Part shown: piece by piece, positions 18,564 to 28,309 of the stretch
Layout: every line of letters begins with the position of its first letter
Numbering within the stretch: the stretch's first letter is position 1
From: Thalassomonas actiniarum
GTDB lineage: Bacteria > Pseudomonadota > Gammaproteobacteria > Enterobacterales > Alteromonadaceae
DNA: 64,000 nucleotides
Assembly: GCF_000948975.2 (NCBI RefSeq)
Contig: NZ_CP059735.1
Location: 4,278,001-4,342,000 of the forward strand
Direction of reading: 5' to 3'
Notes under the pieces: generated by a model
What the model was told of the DNA's origin: nothing
Database searches by the model: none
Seen by the model: the letters and a program-made list of their open reading frames with translations, nothing else
Program-made: the position numbers and the translations under genes

Positions 18564-19004
18564 ATGTCATATACCCAGGAGCAGGTAGAAACCTTGAGCC
18601 AAGCCCTCACCCGGCAATTAGGTGAGCAACACCAATGGCAATGGGAAGATCAAAGGGAAGTATTATTGTCTGAGTTTTCTAAAGATAAAATAGAAACGAC
18701 CCTGGAGGTGCTCAGGGAAAATTATCCCCACGAGTGGGACAGGAAAAATATCAAAAAAGCCCCTAAAGCCTTAAAACAACAGCTGGGAGATCTGGCGGTT
18801 TTATATAAAGAGCAGAAGTTATTCACCCAACCGGCGCAAGCCGATCAACCGGGTGGCGTCGCCGTCTGGTGGCCCTGGGGGCATGGCGGTACCATCTCTT
18901 TACGTATTAAACCATTACCGGAAAGTTATGCCACGGTACAAACTTCCGGACAAAACGGCTTGTTTAGCCGGATAAAACAACTCTTTTCCCGCTCTTCCGC
19001 CTAA
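18564..19004 (+). CDS. Hypothetical protein
   Basis: 146 residues, soluble, no signal peptide. The N-terminal 95 residues are predicted helical and charged; a Trp/Gly-rich patch (GGVAVWWPWGHGG, about 107-119) and a short basic C-terminus follow. I do not recognise the family. AAGG lies upstream of the ATG, and a strong hairpin follows the stop. Confidence 0.65.
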   Translation: MSYTQEQVETLSQALTRQLGEQHQWQWEDQREVLLSEFSKDKIETTLEVLRENYPHEWDRKNIKKAPKALKQQLGDLAVLYKEQKLFTQPAQADQPGGVAVWWPWGHGGTISLRIKPLPESYATVQTSGQNGLFSRIKQLFSRSSA

Positions 19005-19018
19005 CTCAGCGACAAAAA

Positions 19019-19049
19019 AACCAGGCTGAAATATATTTTCAGCCTGGTT
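19019..19049. terminator. Bidirectional terminator between 18564-19004 and gsk
   Basis: A perfect 13-bp stem AACCAGGCTGAAA/TTTCAGCCTGGTT with loop TATAT. A run of A on the left gives a T tract for the minus-strand gsk transcript. Confidence 0.85.
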
Positions 19050-19067
19050 CCTTGTGACAACAGCTTG

Positions 19068-20372
19068 CTATAACGCCCAGTACGCCTGTTCCAGGCTATC
19101 TTCTCTTTCCGGTAAACCACGGGAAAGCCTGGGCGAGTGCTGTACCAGCACTTCATAGCTGACCCGGTTGGCGTATTTACTGATTTGCGATAATGAAGAA
19201 TACGTCAGGGCTTTTTGCCTGTGCTTACTGGAATTATCAACATTAAGCTTATGATATACATTCGCGCATAAATCATGTAATAACGCAGACAAGGCACCGT
19301 CTCCGGCGCCATTGGTATTTTTAATGCTTTCCGGTCCGCCCATATAAGGTGCGGTATGGGTGTAGGCCCGGATAGGGTTCTTACAATCTTTATAGCGCAT
19401 TGCCCGGGAAAACTCATAGCGGTTAAAATCAGGAATTTTGCCCGGCAGTAACTGGTGCTCGGTGGCGCGCTTAAACTCTTCATCAACGTAACCCGCCATA
19501 AAGAGTCCCTGGGCACCGGCGGTACAAATCACTAAATCGACCCAGTCCAGGGCAGCATCGGCAGCAAGCAAAGGATCGTCAAAACCGGAAATCGCCAGCC
19601 CTTCTTCTTCATTCATCGCCAGAATATCGACATGTTTTTTGACAAAGTCCTGCCACCACTTGGGATCTTCTTCGATCAGAAATTTCGTTCCTAAGGTCAA
19701 TACTACAGGCACGCCGTGCTCATTGGCACATTCCACGGCCTTGATCGCCGCTTCAGTCATGGTATCTTCGCCTTCGGTGCGCATTAAATACGAACTGATC
19801 ACCAAAGCCGAAGACTCGGCAATTAACTTTTCATCAATTGATTCCGGTTTTAAACGGTTAATCAAGCCATAATTCAGGGCAAAAGTCCGTTCACCGGTAT
19901 CATCGATTAAAGTAAAACAACGGCCGATAGGGCCATTGATGGGTTGCAGATAATTCAAGTCCACCCGGCTGGAGGTGTTGCTGATAAAGCGGTAGGCATA
20001 ACCACCGATTTTAATGTCTTCTGACATCACCCCCAGCAGTACCGAACGATCGTCCGCCAGCACAGAATAATTATGCATGGTATTGGCAATGGTGCCACCG
20101 GCATATTCATAATCCACCAGGTCTTCCGATTTTAAGCGCTGATAAAGGGCGTGGGTCACCTCATCATCAATCACCTGGGACATACCTCTTTTCAAATTAA
20201 ATTCTTCAAGAAAGGCATTGTCCACTTTGGCTTCGATATCTACCAGGGTTTGATCGATACCGACAATATAGCTGCGCTCAAGCCGGGAATTGCGGTTGAT
20301 TTGATTAGTAAGGGGATCTTTATCTTCAACGGGAAAATAATGCTTATGTTGGCGACGACCAGGAAACTTCAT
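19068..20372 (-). CDS. gsk: Inosine-guanosine kinase
   Basis: 434 residues, the same length as E. coli Gsk and similar throughout. Shared stretches include the N-terminal MKFPGRR...KHYFPV, GIDQTLVDIEAKVD, GGTIANTMHNYSVLADDRSVLLGV, the PfkB-type catalytic NTNGAGDGALSALLHD (the Asp of GAGD is the expected catalytic base) and the end SPRLSRGLPEREDSLEQAYW. It phosphorylates guanosine and inosine with ATP in cytoplasmic purine salvage. It is apparently monocistronic, ending at the hairpin 19019-19049. Confidence 0.97.
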   Translation of the reverse strand: MKFPGRRQHKHYFPVEDKDPLTNQINRNSRLERSYIVGIDQTLVDIEAKVDNAFLEEFNLKRGMSQVIDDEVTHALYQRLKSEDLVDYEYAGGTIANTMHNYSVLADDRSVLLGVMSEDIKIGGYAYRFISNTSSRVDLNYLQPINGPIGRCFTLIDDTGERTFALNYGLINRLKPESIDEKLIAESSALVISSYLMRTEGEDTMTEAAIKAVECANEHGVPVVLTLGTKFLIEEDPKWWQDFVKKHVDILAMNEEEGLAISGFDDPLLAADAALDWVDLVICTAGAQGLFMAGYVDEEFKRATEHQLLPGKIPDFNRYEFSRAMRYKDCKNPIRAYTHTAPYMGGPESIKNTNGAGDGALSALLHDLCANVYHKLNVDNSSKHRQKALTYSSLSQISKYANRVSYEVLVQHSPRLSRGLPEREDSLEQAYWAL

Positions 20373-20567
20373 GAGCTGATAAAATCTTCAGAGAAACAAA
20401 GATGAAATTATAACTTAAATATCTCTGCCTAGACCAGCGCTTAAATAAAGTTTGTGCGCAATAACTTGATCAGACGTCTCTGCAGCAATAGCAACAGCAA
20501 GCAAACGCCGGCATTTGCTTGCTAATTATTGAGGAAGACCCCCTTGCTGAAAAAATGAACGCTATGG

Positions 20568-21659
20568 TTATAACTCGTGACCTTTTTTAATCTCATGAAT
20601 AGAGAATGAGCCATTGTTGGGCACTTCAAACATATGGCCTAATTTATCGGCCTTGGTCGAAAGATAAAAATGATTATGGCGATTATGCCCTTCCTGCAAT
20701 ATCACCCGCTCGACGATGTTGATGCCGATTTTTTTCAACGCTTTCACTTTCCTGGGATTGTTGGTCATCAATTTAACTTCGTTAATGCCGAGAAAACTCA
20801 ACATGCTTTCGCAAAAATGATATTTACGCAGATCCGCGGCAAAGCCCAATTGTTCATTGGCTTCTACGGTATCGGCCCCCTGATCCTGAAGCTGATAGGC
20901 GCGTATTTTATTAAGCAGGCCAATACCGCGCCCTTCCTGGCGCAAATAAAGCAACACACCGCTGCCATTTTTTACAATATTTTGTAAAGCTTTTTGCAGC
21001 TGAAAACCGCAGTCACAGCGCATACTAAACAAGGCATCGCCGGTAAGACATTCCGAGTGGATACGCATCAGTACCGGTTCATCTTTGCGCCACTGCCCGT
21101 AACTCAAGGCCAGGTGCTCTTTACCCGATTCCGGCTCAACAAAACCATGCATGGCAAAAGTTCCCCAGGGGGTCGGCAGCTTGGCCGTTTCGACATAATG
21201 CAGGAATTTATAGGGGAGCTGTTTTTTTAATAAACTTCTCACCTCCATTAATATTTTCCCCAGGTGATTTTCACCTTTGCCGTCTCCGCCATCCCCCCAA
21301 TAGGCATCCTTATGGGAGTGCTCTTTGATAATACAATTTCCGGTAGCAATTAATTTATGGGCAAGCAAGGGATGTTGCCGGAATTTCTCGCTGACCACAG
21401 TAAACATGGTTTGCCGTTTAATGCTATCCCAGTCCTGGCGCATTTGACTTTGGTGCTCCCGGCTTAAACGAAAGGCGTCATCCGGGGTGGGGGCTTGTTG
21501 GATCTCGGTAATTACCGATTGTTCAGTGAATTTATGGGCCTGGTAGTAGTGTTCACTGGTTTGCCATTTGCTCCCGTCAATATATAAAGGATAACTGGCA
21601 AAATTAGAAAGATAGCCGTCTCTGTCTTCCGGCTCGTAAAACCAAAGTTCGTTGTCCAT
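20568..21659 (-). CDS. ribA: Riboflavin-pathway N-glycosidase (NADAR/YbiA) fused to GTP cyclohydrolase II
   Basis: 363 residues from the ATG at 21659 (AAGGA 8 bases upstream); a longer reading from 21719 adds 20 residues without a ribosome site. Residues 1-145 are a NADAR domain ([44 protein letters not shown]). Residues about 165-350 are GTP cyclohydrolase II, with zinc cysteines in HSECLTGD and [20 protein letters not shown] and MTNNPRK. GTP cyclohydrolase II opens GTP to the first riboflavin intermediate. NADAR proteins of this type hydrolyse the reactive phosphoribosyl intermediates that follow (known damage-control role of COG3236). The fusion therefore joins production and disposal of the same unstable metabolites. 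Confidence 0.93.
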   Translation of the reverse strand: MDNELWFYEPEDRDGYLSNFASYPLYIDGSKWQTSEHYYQAHKFTEQSVITEIQQAPTPDDAFRLSREHQSQMRQDWDSIKRQTMFTVVSEKFRQHPLLAHKLIATGNCIIKEHSHKDAYWGDGGDGKGENHLGKILMEVRSLLKKQLPYKFLHYVETAKLPTPWGTFAMHGFVEPESGKEHLALSYGQWRKDEPVLMRIHSECLTGDALFSMRCDCGFQLQKALQNIVKNGSGVLLYLRQEGRGIGLLNKIRAYQLQDQGADTVEANEQLGFAADLRKYHFCESMLSFLGINEVKLMTNNPRKVKALKKIGINIVERVILQEGHNRHNHFYLSTKADKLGHMFEVPNNGSFSIHEIKKGHEL

Positions 21660-22082
21660 TACCGCATCCTTTTCAAACCAATGAATCTCGTTTACTGATA
21701 TAACCATAGTAAAAAACATCCAGTAAGCAAGTAAATGCCTGACCAGGCGTTACAGCGCATGAAAACACAAGTTTACGTTGCTATCCCCCTGGTTTCCCGG
21801 ATAACTCACCTTGCCTTATCCACACTTTTTATCTTTCGGCGGCCAGCTCCCCTGACGTTATTGCCCGTAACCATAAAAACCCTAAAAGAGCATAAACACA
21901 TAAATAGCCCGCTTACCATGTCATAATCAGAGAAAAAACACCTAAAAAACTTAATCTTATGATGATATTCCAGTCAGAAATAACTGCTGTTATCTAATTT
22001 GGGCCAACGGATAGACATTCGCCGCAATAGCCATTATCCTGCCTTCTTCCCGATCACCTTCAAAGCAAGAAGTCACAAGCAT

Positions 22083-22574
22083 ATGCTGCCACTTGATAAG
22101 ATCCCGTTGCTGCGTTTAATGGAAATAGCCAACCGGTTGGATTTTTTTGAACAGTTTTCCCTGGACGAGAGAAAATCTTTGCTGGATGAAAAAGCCCGTT
22201 GCTATATCTGCAAAAAAGGACAACACCTGCAAAGGGAAGGTGAATACGACAATAATTTTTTCCTGATCTTATCCGGGGAAGTCAGTATCAAACGCGCCAA
22301 AGATAAAACGCCCCTGGGCCGGGTCAATCCGGGCGAGTTTATCGGAGAAGGCAGCTTTATTGCCAATAAGCCCCGAAGCACCTCAGCTTTGGCCGAAAGC
22401 GATGTCATTTTACTTTGCCTGGACCGGGAGAAACTCTCACAACTATCGGCAAAAATTCGCGAAAAAGTCAAAGACGCTATTATCAGCGGCATGGCAAAAC
22501 GCATAGTAAAACTCAATGATATCAATGCCCGGCATCAGCAACAGCAGATCAGGGAAAAAACCTTGCCTGGCTAA
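22083..22574 (+). CDS. Cyclic nucleotide-binding-domain protein
   Basis: 163 residues from the ATG at 22083; the in-frame start at 21999 adds 28 residues with no better ribosome site, so the start is uncertain. The CNB beta-roll is clear: KKGQHLQREGEYDNNFFLILSGEVSI and, in the phosphate-binding cassette, GEFIGEGSFIANKPRSTSALAESDV (about 90-120). A C-terminal basic helix follows. There is no HTH, so it is not a CRP-type regulator; it may be a stand-alone sensor of a cyclic nucleotide. The partner is unknown. Confidence 0.85.
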   Translation: MLPLDKIPLLRLMEIANRLDFFEQFSLDERKSLLDEKARCYICKKGQHLQREGEYDNNFFLILSGEVSIKRAKDKTPLGRVNPGEFIGEGSFIANKPRSTSALAESDVILLCLDREKLSQLSAKIREKVKDAIISGMAKRIVKLNDINARHQQQQIREKTLPG

Positions 22575-22748
22575 AGGATACACATCAGGGCTATAAAATT
22601 TTTACCTGCAAGGCAGAGGTACACTCCTGATATACCTATAGCCCTTTCGGCCCTTGCACAAGGGGCCGCCAGCTACCATACTAAAATTACCGGGAAGGCC
22701 GCTACCGGCTTATAAACAGCAGCTGGCATGAAAATATCGGAGTTTCTG

Positions 22749-22970
22749 ATGTTTTTAAGACACAGAAAGAGTGGCGATCTGGTCGCCATCGTCGAAATGT
22801 TTGGCCTGGTCAATCCAGCAAAAGCCAATATCATCGGCCGCTATCAACATGGTGAAGAAGAACAGGACCCTGAAAGCTTCAATAAGGCAGATCTGATCTT
22901 CCCTTCCGGTGAAGCCTTGCCCCAGTGCTGGCAAGACTTACACTACCGGGACCATGAACTTAAACGATAA
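22749..22970 (+). CDS. Small hypothetical protein
   Basis: 73 residues from the ATG at 22749, which has GGAG 6 bases upstream; an in-frame ATG at 22728 lacks one. Contents: MFLRHRKSGDLVAIVEMFGLVNPAKA and an acidic middle. No family recognised. A strong hairpin follows the stop. Confidence 0.55.
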   Translation: MFLRHRKSGDLVAIVEMFGLVNPAKANIIGRYQHGEEEQDPESFNKADLIFPSGEALPQCWQDLHYRDHELKR

Positions 22971-22993
22971 CCGCCATTAAGCCCCTTAGATAA

Positions 22994-23021
22994 AAAGGTT
23001 ATCTGGCAGCAGATAACCTTT
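22994..23021. terminator. Hairpin terminator
   Basis: Perfect 12-bp stem AAAGGTTATCTG/CAGATAACCTTT with loop GCAG, between the convergent genes at 22749-22970 and 23064-23273; usable in both directions. Confidence 0.75.
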
Positions 23022-23063
23022 ACTAAGGGCGTTACATAGGTGCTTTACCGGGAAAGACTTTCG

Positions 23064-23273
23064 TTAATCTTCTATCCTGAAACCGACCTTAAGCGTTACC
23101 TGAAAATGTGCGATTTCGCCATTGACTAAATGCCCCCGGGATTCTGTAACTTCATACCAGTCAAGGTTACGCATGGTCTTACTGCACTGGGCGATGGCAT
23201 TGCGAATAGCGTCATCACTGCTGATTTTAGACGAGCCGACAATTTCTACTTTTTTATAGGTATGATCTGACAT
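23064..23273 (-). CDS. Dodecin
   Basis: 69 residues from the ATG at 23273 (AAGGA 7 bases upstream); an upstream-extended frame to 23444 has no support. The sequence TYKKVEIVGSSKISSDDAIRNAIAQCSKTMRNLDWYEV and GEIAHFQVTLKVGFRIED follow the dodecin pattern, including the flavin-stacking Trp in LDWYEV. Dodecins are small dodecameric flavin-storage proteins of the cytoplasm. Confidence 0.92.
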   Translation of the reverse strand: MSDHTYKKVEIVGSSKISSDDAIRNAIAQCSKTMRNLDWYEVTESRGHLVNGEIAHFQVTLKVGFRIED

Positions 23274-23455
23274 AACAGGTTCCTTATATAAGTTAGCTGT
23301 TATTGAATATAGGCTATAAAACAATATTTTACCTGATATAATAACCGGGTGTTTTTGTTCATTTAGCCAAAGTATCTGCCCTGAGAATACCGGCAAAAAA
23401 TGGTAGCCAAAGCTGGGCAGCATAAAACCAGCCAATACAACCAAGCAATAGTAAC

Positions 23456-23887
23456 ATGAAAATACTGACCCAAATCCTGGACTGGTTATTTAACCGACAA
23501 GGGCAAAAAGCACCGGCTAAATCCGGCAAAGTCCCCCGCTCCTCTCACCGGGAGAAAAAAACACAGCCGCCGGCTCAAACAACCCCAGGCCCAAAAGGTG
23601 ACGGAAAAAAAAAGCCCTTAACCAACTCCCAAAAAAATAACCAGGCAACAACAGCCAAAAGCAACTCTGAAAGTAAAAAGAGCAATAAACAAAACCCCCT
23701 TAGACAAACCAAGTCCTATCAAAAAACCTTGACCCTACTTAACCATGTCCACAAAGAAAAATTACTGAAACGGGTCAGGGTACGGGCAAATGAGCACCCG
23801 CAGTTAACCGCCGCCGTTATAAAAGGTTGGCTCAGTAAGGGGCAGGCAAAAAAAAGAGATCATACTCGTCAAAGTAAGACCTCTTGA
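23456..23887 (+). CDS. Basic, low-complexity hypothetical protein
   Basis: 143 residues, very rich in Lys, Gln, Ser and Pro. A short N-terminal helix (MKILTQILDWLFNR) is followed by a disordered linker (about 15-85) and a folded-looking C-terminal part (YQKTLTLLNHVHKEKLLKRVRV...HPQLTAAVIKGWLSK). It could bind nucleic acid or an acidic partner. Not recognised. Confidence 0.6.
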   Translation: MKILTQILDWLFNRQGQKAPAKSGKVPRSSHREKKTQPPAQTTPGPKGDGKKKPLTNSQKNNQATTAKSNSESKKSNKQNPLRQTKSYQKTLTLLNHVHKEKLLKRVRVRANEHPQLTAAVIKGWLSKGQAKKRDHTRQSKTS

Positions 23888-23950
23888 TATCGACACTTTA
23901 TTATAGTGCCGGTACAACACTTTTTATCTGTGTCTTATCCTGCAGAAAAC

Positions 23951-25414
23951 TTAATCTGTCTGCGAAGTTAATGTCAGGGTAAATTGCTCGCTGTCCGGGG
24001 TGCCGTCATCTTGCAGCACCAGAAACAAGTCACCGCTGTCCTCGTCTAAAGTAACAGCAAGGCTGGCCAGGATCAGTTCCCCTTCATTTTGTGTGGTGGT
24101 GACATAAATATCATAACTGTCGTTGGGCAAGGTCACCGAGGTAGAGTCAAAGACTTTGCTGTACAGGCTATACTGGGCGCTGTCTATGGTTTCATCATGA
24201 CGGACAAAATAGACATCGACGGCAGAATATTCGTCGGTAAGATGGATCATCTGGATCTGGTGATCATACAAGCTATGGCCATAACTGTTATCCACGGTTA
24301 AAGTATTGGTTTCATACTCTACCTCGGTGCAGTCATCATGAATATGGCAATCATCGTCATTTTCATCTTCATCCACTTCGGTTTCATAGAAAAACACGGT
24401 TTTGTCATTATTGGAATTAAGGGTGAGCAGATGGTTTTCCGTCATCACTTCCGTGGTATTTTCCGCCGTCAGGTGCATAGCATAATCGCCATTTTCAAGC
24501 AGTACACTTTCACTGAAGGCTCCCTCGGCAATAGCGGACATCTCCGGGCTGTCATCGACTTCATCCAAATATAAATCGACAGTACCGTGCCCTATCAGGC
24601 CGTTATAAACCCTGAATTCGGCACTGGACTCAACATTGGTATATTCTACCGTTGACGAAGACTTGGAAATCTTATCCATAGCAAAAGGCGACTCACCCGG
24701 GCCGGTGTTTTCCCTCAACGCCATAATGTACTGGCTGGAATAGGGAAATTCCAAAGTGTCGGTTTCAAACAATACCTCGGTATTGCCCGCTTCGGTAAGA
24801 TAAATTTTATAATCCCCGGTATCATAGTTAAACGCCTGGGACATCTCACTGTAACTGAGTTGGCCAAGCAATATCGCCTCTTCAAAAGTTTCATCATTCT
24901 CTGAGAGATAAACATCAACACCGGAAAAACCCGCCTGCATATTGAGAAACTTCAATACGAACTGGTCGTCTTCATCATCATCGGCGTCTTTAAGATCAAC
25001 TAAGTCTTCTTCTTCAAACTGGTAAAAAATGATATCCGGCTGTTGAATATCCCCCGCCACCACCAGCAGCTTGCGCTCGTCTTTGACAATTTCCAGCAGC
25101 TCTTCATAAATCACCTGCTCATTATCGTCATCTTCCTGCCAGGATAACTCCAGCTCATATTCATCATCTACCTCATAGGTATAATTGGAGGTGGTTTCCC
25201 CGAAACTGGCAGAAGAGCGGCTGATATCATCTATGGTCATCAAAATCGCCGGGGCATTGGATGAGACGTTATATAACTGGATTGTGCCTGAATCATCAGC
25301 AGAACTCGATCCTCCTGAGCCGCAGCCGGTTAACAAAGCCAGTGTTATAGCGCAAAGGGAGGCGGGCAACAGCGGTTTAGCCATTAATTTTTCACGCCGA
25401 TCTTCTTGTCTCAT
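23951..25414 (-). CDS. Lipoprotein with DUF4397-like repeats
   Basis: 487 residues. The start at 25414 has AAGGA 7 bases upstream; a later ATG at 25384 is possible but has no ribosome site. The signal ends in a lipobox (ALLTGC), so the mature protein is lipid-anchored. The rest is acidic and beta-rich, with about three repeats of a pattern like hhRVYNhhxGhxxVDhYLDE...NGDYxhhLTxAGNT, as in DUF4397 cell-envelope proteins. Very acidic loops (DADDDEDDQF) may bind calcium. Function unknown. Confidence 0.75.
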   Translation of the reverse strand: MRQEDRREKLMAKPLLPASLCAITLALLTGCGSGGSSSADDSGTIQLYNVSSNAPAILMTIDDISRSSASFGETTSNYTYEVDDEYELELSWQEDDDNEQVIYEELLEIVKDERKLLVVAGDIQQPDIIFYQFEEEDLVDLKDADDDEDDQFVLKFLNMQAGFSGVDVYLSENDETFEEAILLGQLSYSEMSQAFNYDTGDYKIYLTEAGNTEVLFETDTLEFPYSSQYIMALRENTGPGESPFAMDKISKSSSTVEYTNVESSAEFRVYNGLIGHGTVDLYLDEVDDSPEMSAIAEGAFSESVLLENGDYAMHLTAENTTEVMTENHLLTLNSNNDKTVFFYETEVDEDENDDDCHIHDDCTEVEYETNTLTVDNSYGHSLYDHQIQMIHLTDEYSAVDVYFVRHDETIDSAQYSLYSKVFDSTSVTLPNDSYDIYVTTTQNEGELILASLAVTLDEDSGDLFLVLQDDGTPDSEQFTLTLTSQTD

Positions 25415-25772
25415 TAAAGTATCCTTAATAAATAAAAGTAACTAAACCCAACCAAGCCCGGGACAAATTTCAGGTGCAAAAAGTCCTCAACATCACATTG
25501 ATATCTTAAGGTGACCCGGGTGTAATTGAGCGCATAGGGTAATGCAAATAGAACGCGAAATTAAAGCAAAGTTCGCCATCTTTACATTAGATTACTTTTC
25601 TTTACATCAGGCCCCTAAAGGGTTTACATAAATTGACAAGCCTTTACATTTGCCGGGGCCGCCTTCCCTCCCGGCAACGTCTTGCTCTCGGCTCAGCAAG
25701 CCAACAAAACACAAGATATAGACAATTAGAAAAACCAAGGCACTAAATATAGCTTCCCTTTCTCGTAAAAAC
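25415..25772. other. Intergenic stretch
   Basis: Shared upstream region of the divergent lipoprotein and nrdG genes. Apart from the FNR/NrdR region next to nrdG I see no gene and no clear promoter. Confidence 0.35.
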
Positions 25773-25786
25773 TTGATCTCCATCAA
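25773..25786 (+). promoter_or_regulatory. FNR box of nrdGD
   Basis: TTGATCTCCATCAA, a perfect match to TTGAT-N4-ATCAA. With a -10 TATATT at 25810-25815 the start of transcription would be near 25821-25822, putting the FNR centre at about -42, the classic position for activation under anaerobiosis. Confidence 0.85.
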
Positions 25787-25805
25787 GGTAAAACAAGAGG
25801 GAAAC

Positions 25806-25850
25806 ACACTATATTGTGCCTACAAAAACAAAAAGCAACCATATATGGTG
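25806..25850 (+). promoter_or_regulatory. Two probable NrdR boxes
   Basis: ACACTATATTGTG (25806-25818) overlaps the -10 element, and AACCATATATGGTG lies about 32 bp downstream (25837-25850). Pairs of such AT-centred palindromes three helical turns apart are typical of NrdR repression of ribonucleotide reductase operons. The match is by eye. Confidence 0.55.
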
Positions 25851-25854
25851 ATTT

Positions 25855-26403
25855 ATGCCTTTTAACTGTCTAACGCCTACCATAGTCTTTCAGGAAGTAC
25901 CGGGGGAGATCAGCCTGTGTTTTAGCATCACCGGCTGTAAACTGGCTTGTCGCGGCTGCCACAGCACAGAACTGTGGAATGAAAACAACGGGCAAGATTT
26001 AAACAAGGATACTTTTTGCCGTTACCTGGACCAATATGCCGGCCTGCTCAGCTGCATAGTCTTTTTCGGCGGCGAATGGCAAGCCCCCGAGCTGATAGAG
26101 AAACTTAAAATAGCCCGGGCACAGGGATTAAAAACCTGCCTGTATTCCGGACAGGAGCATATTGATATCAGTATCAGCCAGCACCTGACTTACCTGAAAA
26201 CCGGTAAATGGACCCCCAAAAGGGGCGGACTGGACAATCCGGCCACCAACCAGGTCTTCTTTGACCTCACCACAGGCAAAAAACTCAATCATCTATTTGT
26301 TAAATCCGCGTCCAACAACAGCGCAGGCTTAACGTTATTAACCAAAACCCCATTAAAAACAAAAATTTTACAACAAAAAGGAAACCTTCATGCTGCAGCT
26401 TAG
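25855..26403 (+). CDS. nrdG: Anaerobic ribonucleotide reductase activating enzyme
   Basis: 182 residues, radical-SAM enzyme that forms the glycyl radical on NrdD. The cluster motif C-x3-C-x2-C is seen in CKLACRGCHS (about residues 28-37), followed by FFGGEW, the counterpart of the SAM-binding GGE motif. The length fits short NrdG proteins. It is the first gene of the operon, overlapping nrdD by 14 bases, and sits behind an FNR site, consistent with use only without oxygen. Confidence 0.93.
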   Translation: MPFNCLTPTIVFQEVPGEISLCFSITGCKLACRGCHSTELWNENNGQDLNKDTFCRYLDQYAGLLSCIVFFGGEWQAPELIEKLKIARAQGLKTCLYSGQEHIDISISQHLTYLKTGKWTPKRGGLDNPATNQVFFDLTTGKKLNHLFVKSASNNSAGLTLLTKTPLKTKILQQKGNLHAAA

Positions 26404-28171
26404 TGAACAACAGCTTAATACTAAAAAAGCGTTCATCAGCGATTATTTTTCCGCACAAAATGCCGCCGACGGCTCTAAACTCGATGCCAATGCCAATGTC
26501 ACCGAGAAAAACATCGCCACCCTCGAAGCCGAACTGCTCAAAGACTGTTTTATCCAGATCAACCGCACCCTGGTAAAAGATAAAATCAGCGAGTTATTCT
26601 CCCCTGCCCTGGCGGATGAATACCAGAGACAAATCCAGGATCATGAAATTTATGTGCATGATGAAACCAGCTTAAAGCCCTATTGTACCTCGATCAGCAT
26701 GTACCCTTTCCTGCTCGACGGCCTGACCAAGCTCGGCGGCGAGTCAAAAGCGCCAAAACATCTGGAGTCTTTCTGCGGCTCTTTCGTGAATTTAATTTTT
26801 GCCATTTCAGCCCAGTTTGCCGGGGCGGTGGCCACGGTCGAATTTCTCACTTATTTCGATTATTTTGCCCGTAAAGAATATGGCGAGGATTATTTAAGGA
26901 GCCACAAAAACGCCGTTGAAAATCACCTGCAACATGTGGTTTATGCCATCAATCAACCGGCAGCGGCACGCGGCTACCAAAGCGTGTTTTGGAATATTTC
27001 CGTCTTTGATCAGTATTACTTTGCTTCCATGTTTGAAGACTTTGTCTTCCCTGATTTTTCCAAGCCCAGCTGGCAAAGTGTCGATAAGCTGCAGATGTTT
27101 TTCCTGAACTGGATAAACCATGAGCGGGAAAAAGCGGTGCTGACCTTTCCGGTGATCACCGCCGCCATGCTCACGCAAGAGGGTAAATGTAAAGACCGGC
27201 ACTTTGCCCGCCAGCTTGCCGATGAAAAAGCCCGCGGCAACTCATTTTTTGTCTATTTGTCAGACAGCGCCGATTCCCTGGCTTCCTGCTGCCGCCTGCG
27301 CAATGAGATCAGCGACAATACCTTCTCATATACCTTAGGGGCCGGCGGGGTCGCCACCGGCTCGATTAATGTCATCACCATCAATATGAACCGCCTGGTA
27401 CAAGATGGCAGGGATCTGGCCACCGAAATCAGCAAAATTCAACAATACCAGGTGGCGTACCGCAAGCTAATGGAAGATTATTTCGCCCAAGGGGCACTGT
27501 CTGTCTATAACGCCGGTTTTATCAGCCTGGATAAGCAATTTCTCACCATAGGCATCAACGGCATGGCAGAAGCCGCCGAATTTGCAGGACTTCAAGTCGG
27601 TAACAACAGCGAATACAAACGTTTTGTCAGCGAGCATTTAAAAGTGATCTACCAGGCCAACCAGGCGGCCAAAAAAGAATATGGCTATATGTTTAATACC
27701 GAATTTGTCCCGGCGGAAAACCTCGGGGTAAAAAATGCCAAATGGGATCATAAAGACGGCTACCGGGTTAACCGGGATTGTTATAACTCTTACTTTTACC
27801 TGGTGGAAGATGAAAGCACCAACCACCTGGATAAATTTATTTTACACGGCAAAGAAATTACCCAATACCTCGACGGCGGCTCGGCCTTACATTTAAACCT
27901 GGATGAAAGTTTAACGGCACAGGCCTATGTAAAATTATTCGATGTCGCCGCCGGTACCGGCTGCAATTATTTCTGCGTGAATGTCAAAATCACCATCTGC
28001 AATCAATGTGAAAAAATTGATAAACAAACCCGGCACCTTTGCCAACACTGCGGCAGTGAAGATATCGACCACGGTACCCGGGTGATAGGTTATTTAAAAC
28101 GGGTAACGGCGTTTAGCCAGGGGCGGCAAAAAGAGCATGGCCTGCGCCACTACCACAGGAAACCGGCTTAA
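26390..28171 (+). CDS. nrdD: Anaerobic ribonucleoside-triphosphate reductase, short form
   Basis: 593 residues. Class III reductase: conserved core (FLLDGLTKLGGESKAPKHLESFCGS, WINHEREKAVLTFPVIT), a C-terminal zinc site of four Cys (CNQCEKI...CQHCGS) and the glycyl-radical motif RVIGYLKR with G567. It makes dNTPs from NTPs under anaerobiosis. It is about 120 residues shorter than E. coli NrdD because the N-terminal ATP-cone is missing, so allosteric dATP control by that domain should be absent. The start overlaps nrdG in a different frame. Confidence 0.93.
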   Translation: MLQLSEQQLNTKKAFISDYFSAQNAADGSKLDANANVTEKNIATLEAELLKDCFIQINRTLVKDKISELFSPALADEYQRQIQDHEIYVHDETSLKPYCTSISMYPFLLDGLTKLGGESKAPKHLESFCGSFVNLIFAISAQFAGAVATVEFLTYFDYFARKEYGEDYLRSHKNAVENHLQHVVYAINQPAAARGYQSVFWNISVFDQYYFASMFEDFVFPDFSKPSWQSVDKLQMFFLNWINHEREKAVLTFPVITAAMLTQEGKCKDRHFARQLADEKARGNSFFVYLSDSADSLASCCRLRNEISDNTFSYTLGAGGVATGSINVITINMNRLVQDGRDLATEISKIQQYQVAYRKLMEDYFAQGALSVYNAGFISLDKQFLTIGINGMAEAAEFAGLQVGNNSEYKRFVSEHLKVIYQANQAAKKEYGYMFNTEFVPAENLGVKNAKWDHKDGYRVNRDCYNSYFYLVEDESTNHLDKFILHGKEITQYLDGGSALHLNLDESLTAQAYVKLFDVAAGTGCNYFCVNVKITICNQCEKIDKQTRHLCQHCGSEDIDHGTRVIGYLKRVTAFSQGRQKEHGLRHYHRKPA

Positions 28172-28309
28172 CACGGATATCACAGCATTGCCAACAAGGG
28201 GATAGGGTCTAACTTACCTCTGGAACGAATAAGTAGACCCTTCATCCTGAACAGCACTGCTCCCTGACATCCATATCACCGCAGTATACCGTTCATCCTG
28301 AACATAAAA
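28172..28309. other. Convergent intergenic region with a short direct repeat
   Basis: TTCATCCTGAACA occurs twice (near 28241 and 28292). No gene is seen. Confidence 0.35.

Noticed and set aside
23274-23444. An N-terminal extension of dodecin.
   Set aside because: Dodecins are about 70 residues; the ATG at 23273 is preceded by AAGGA.
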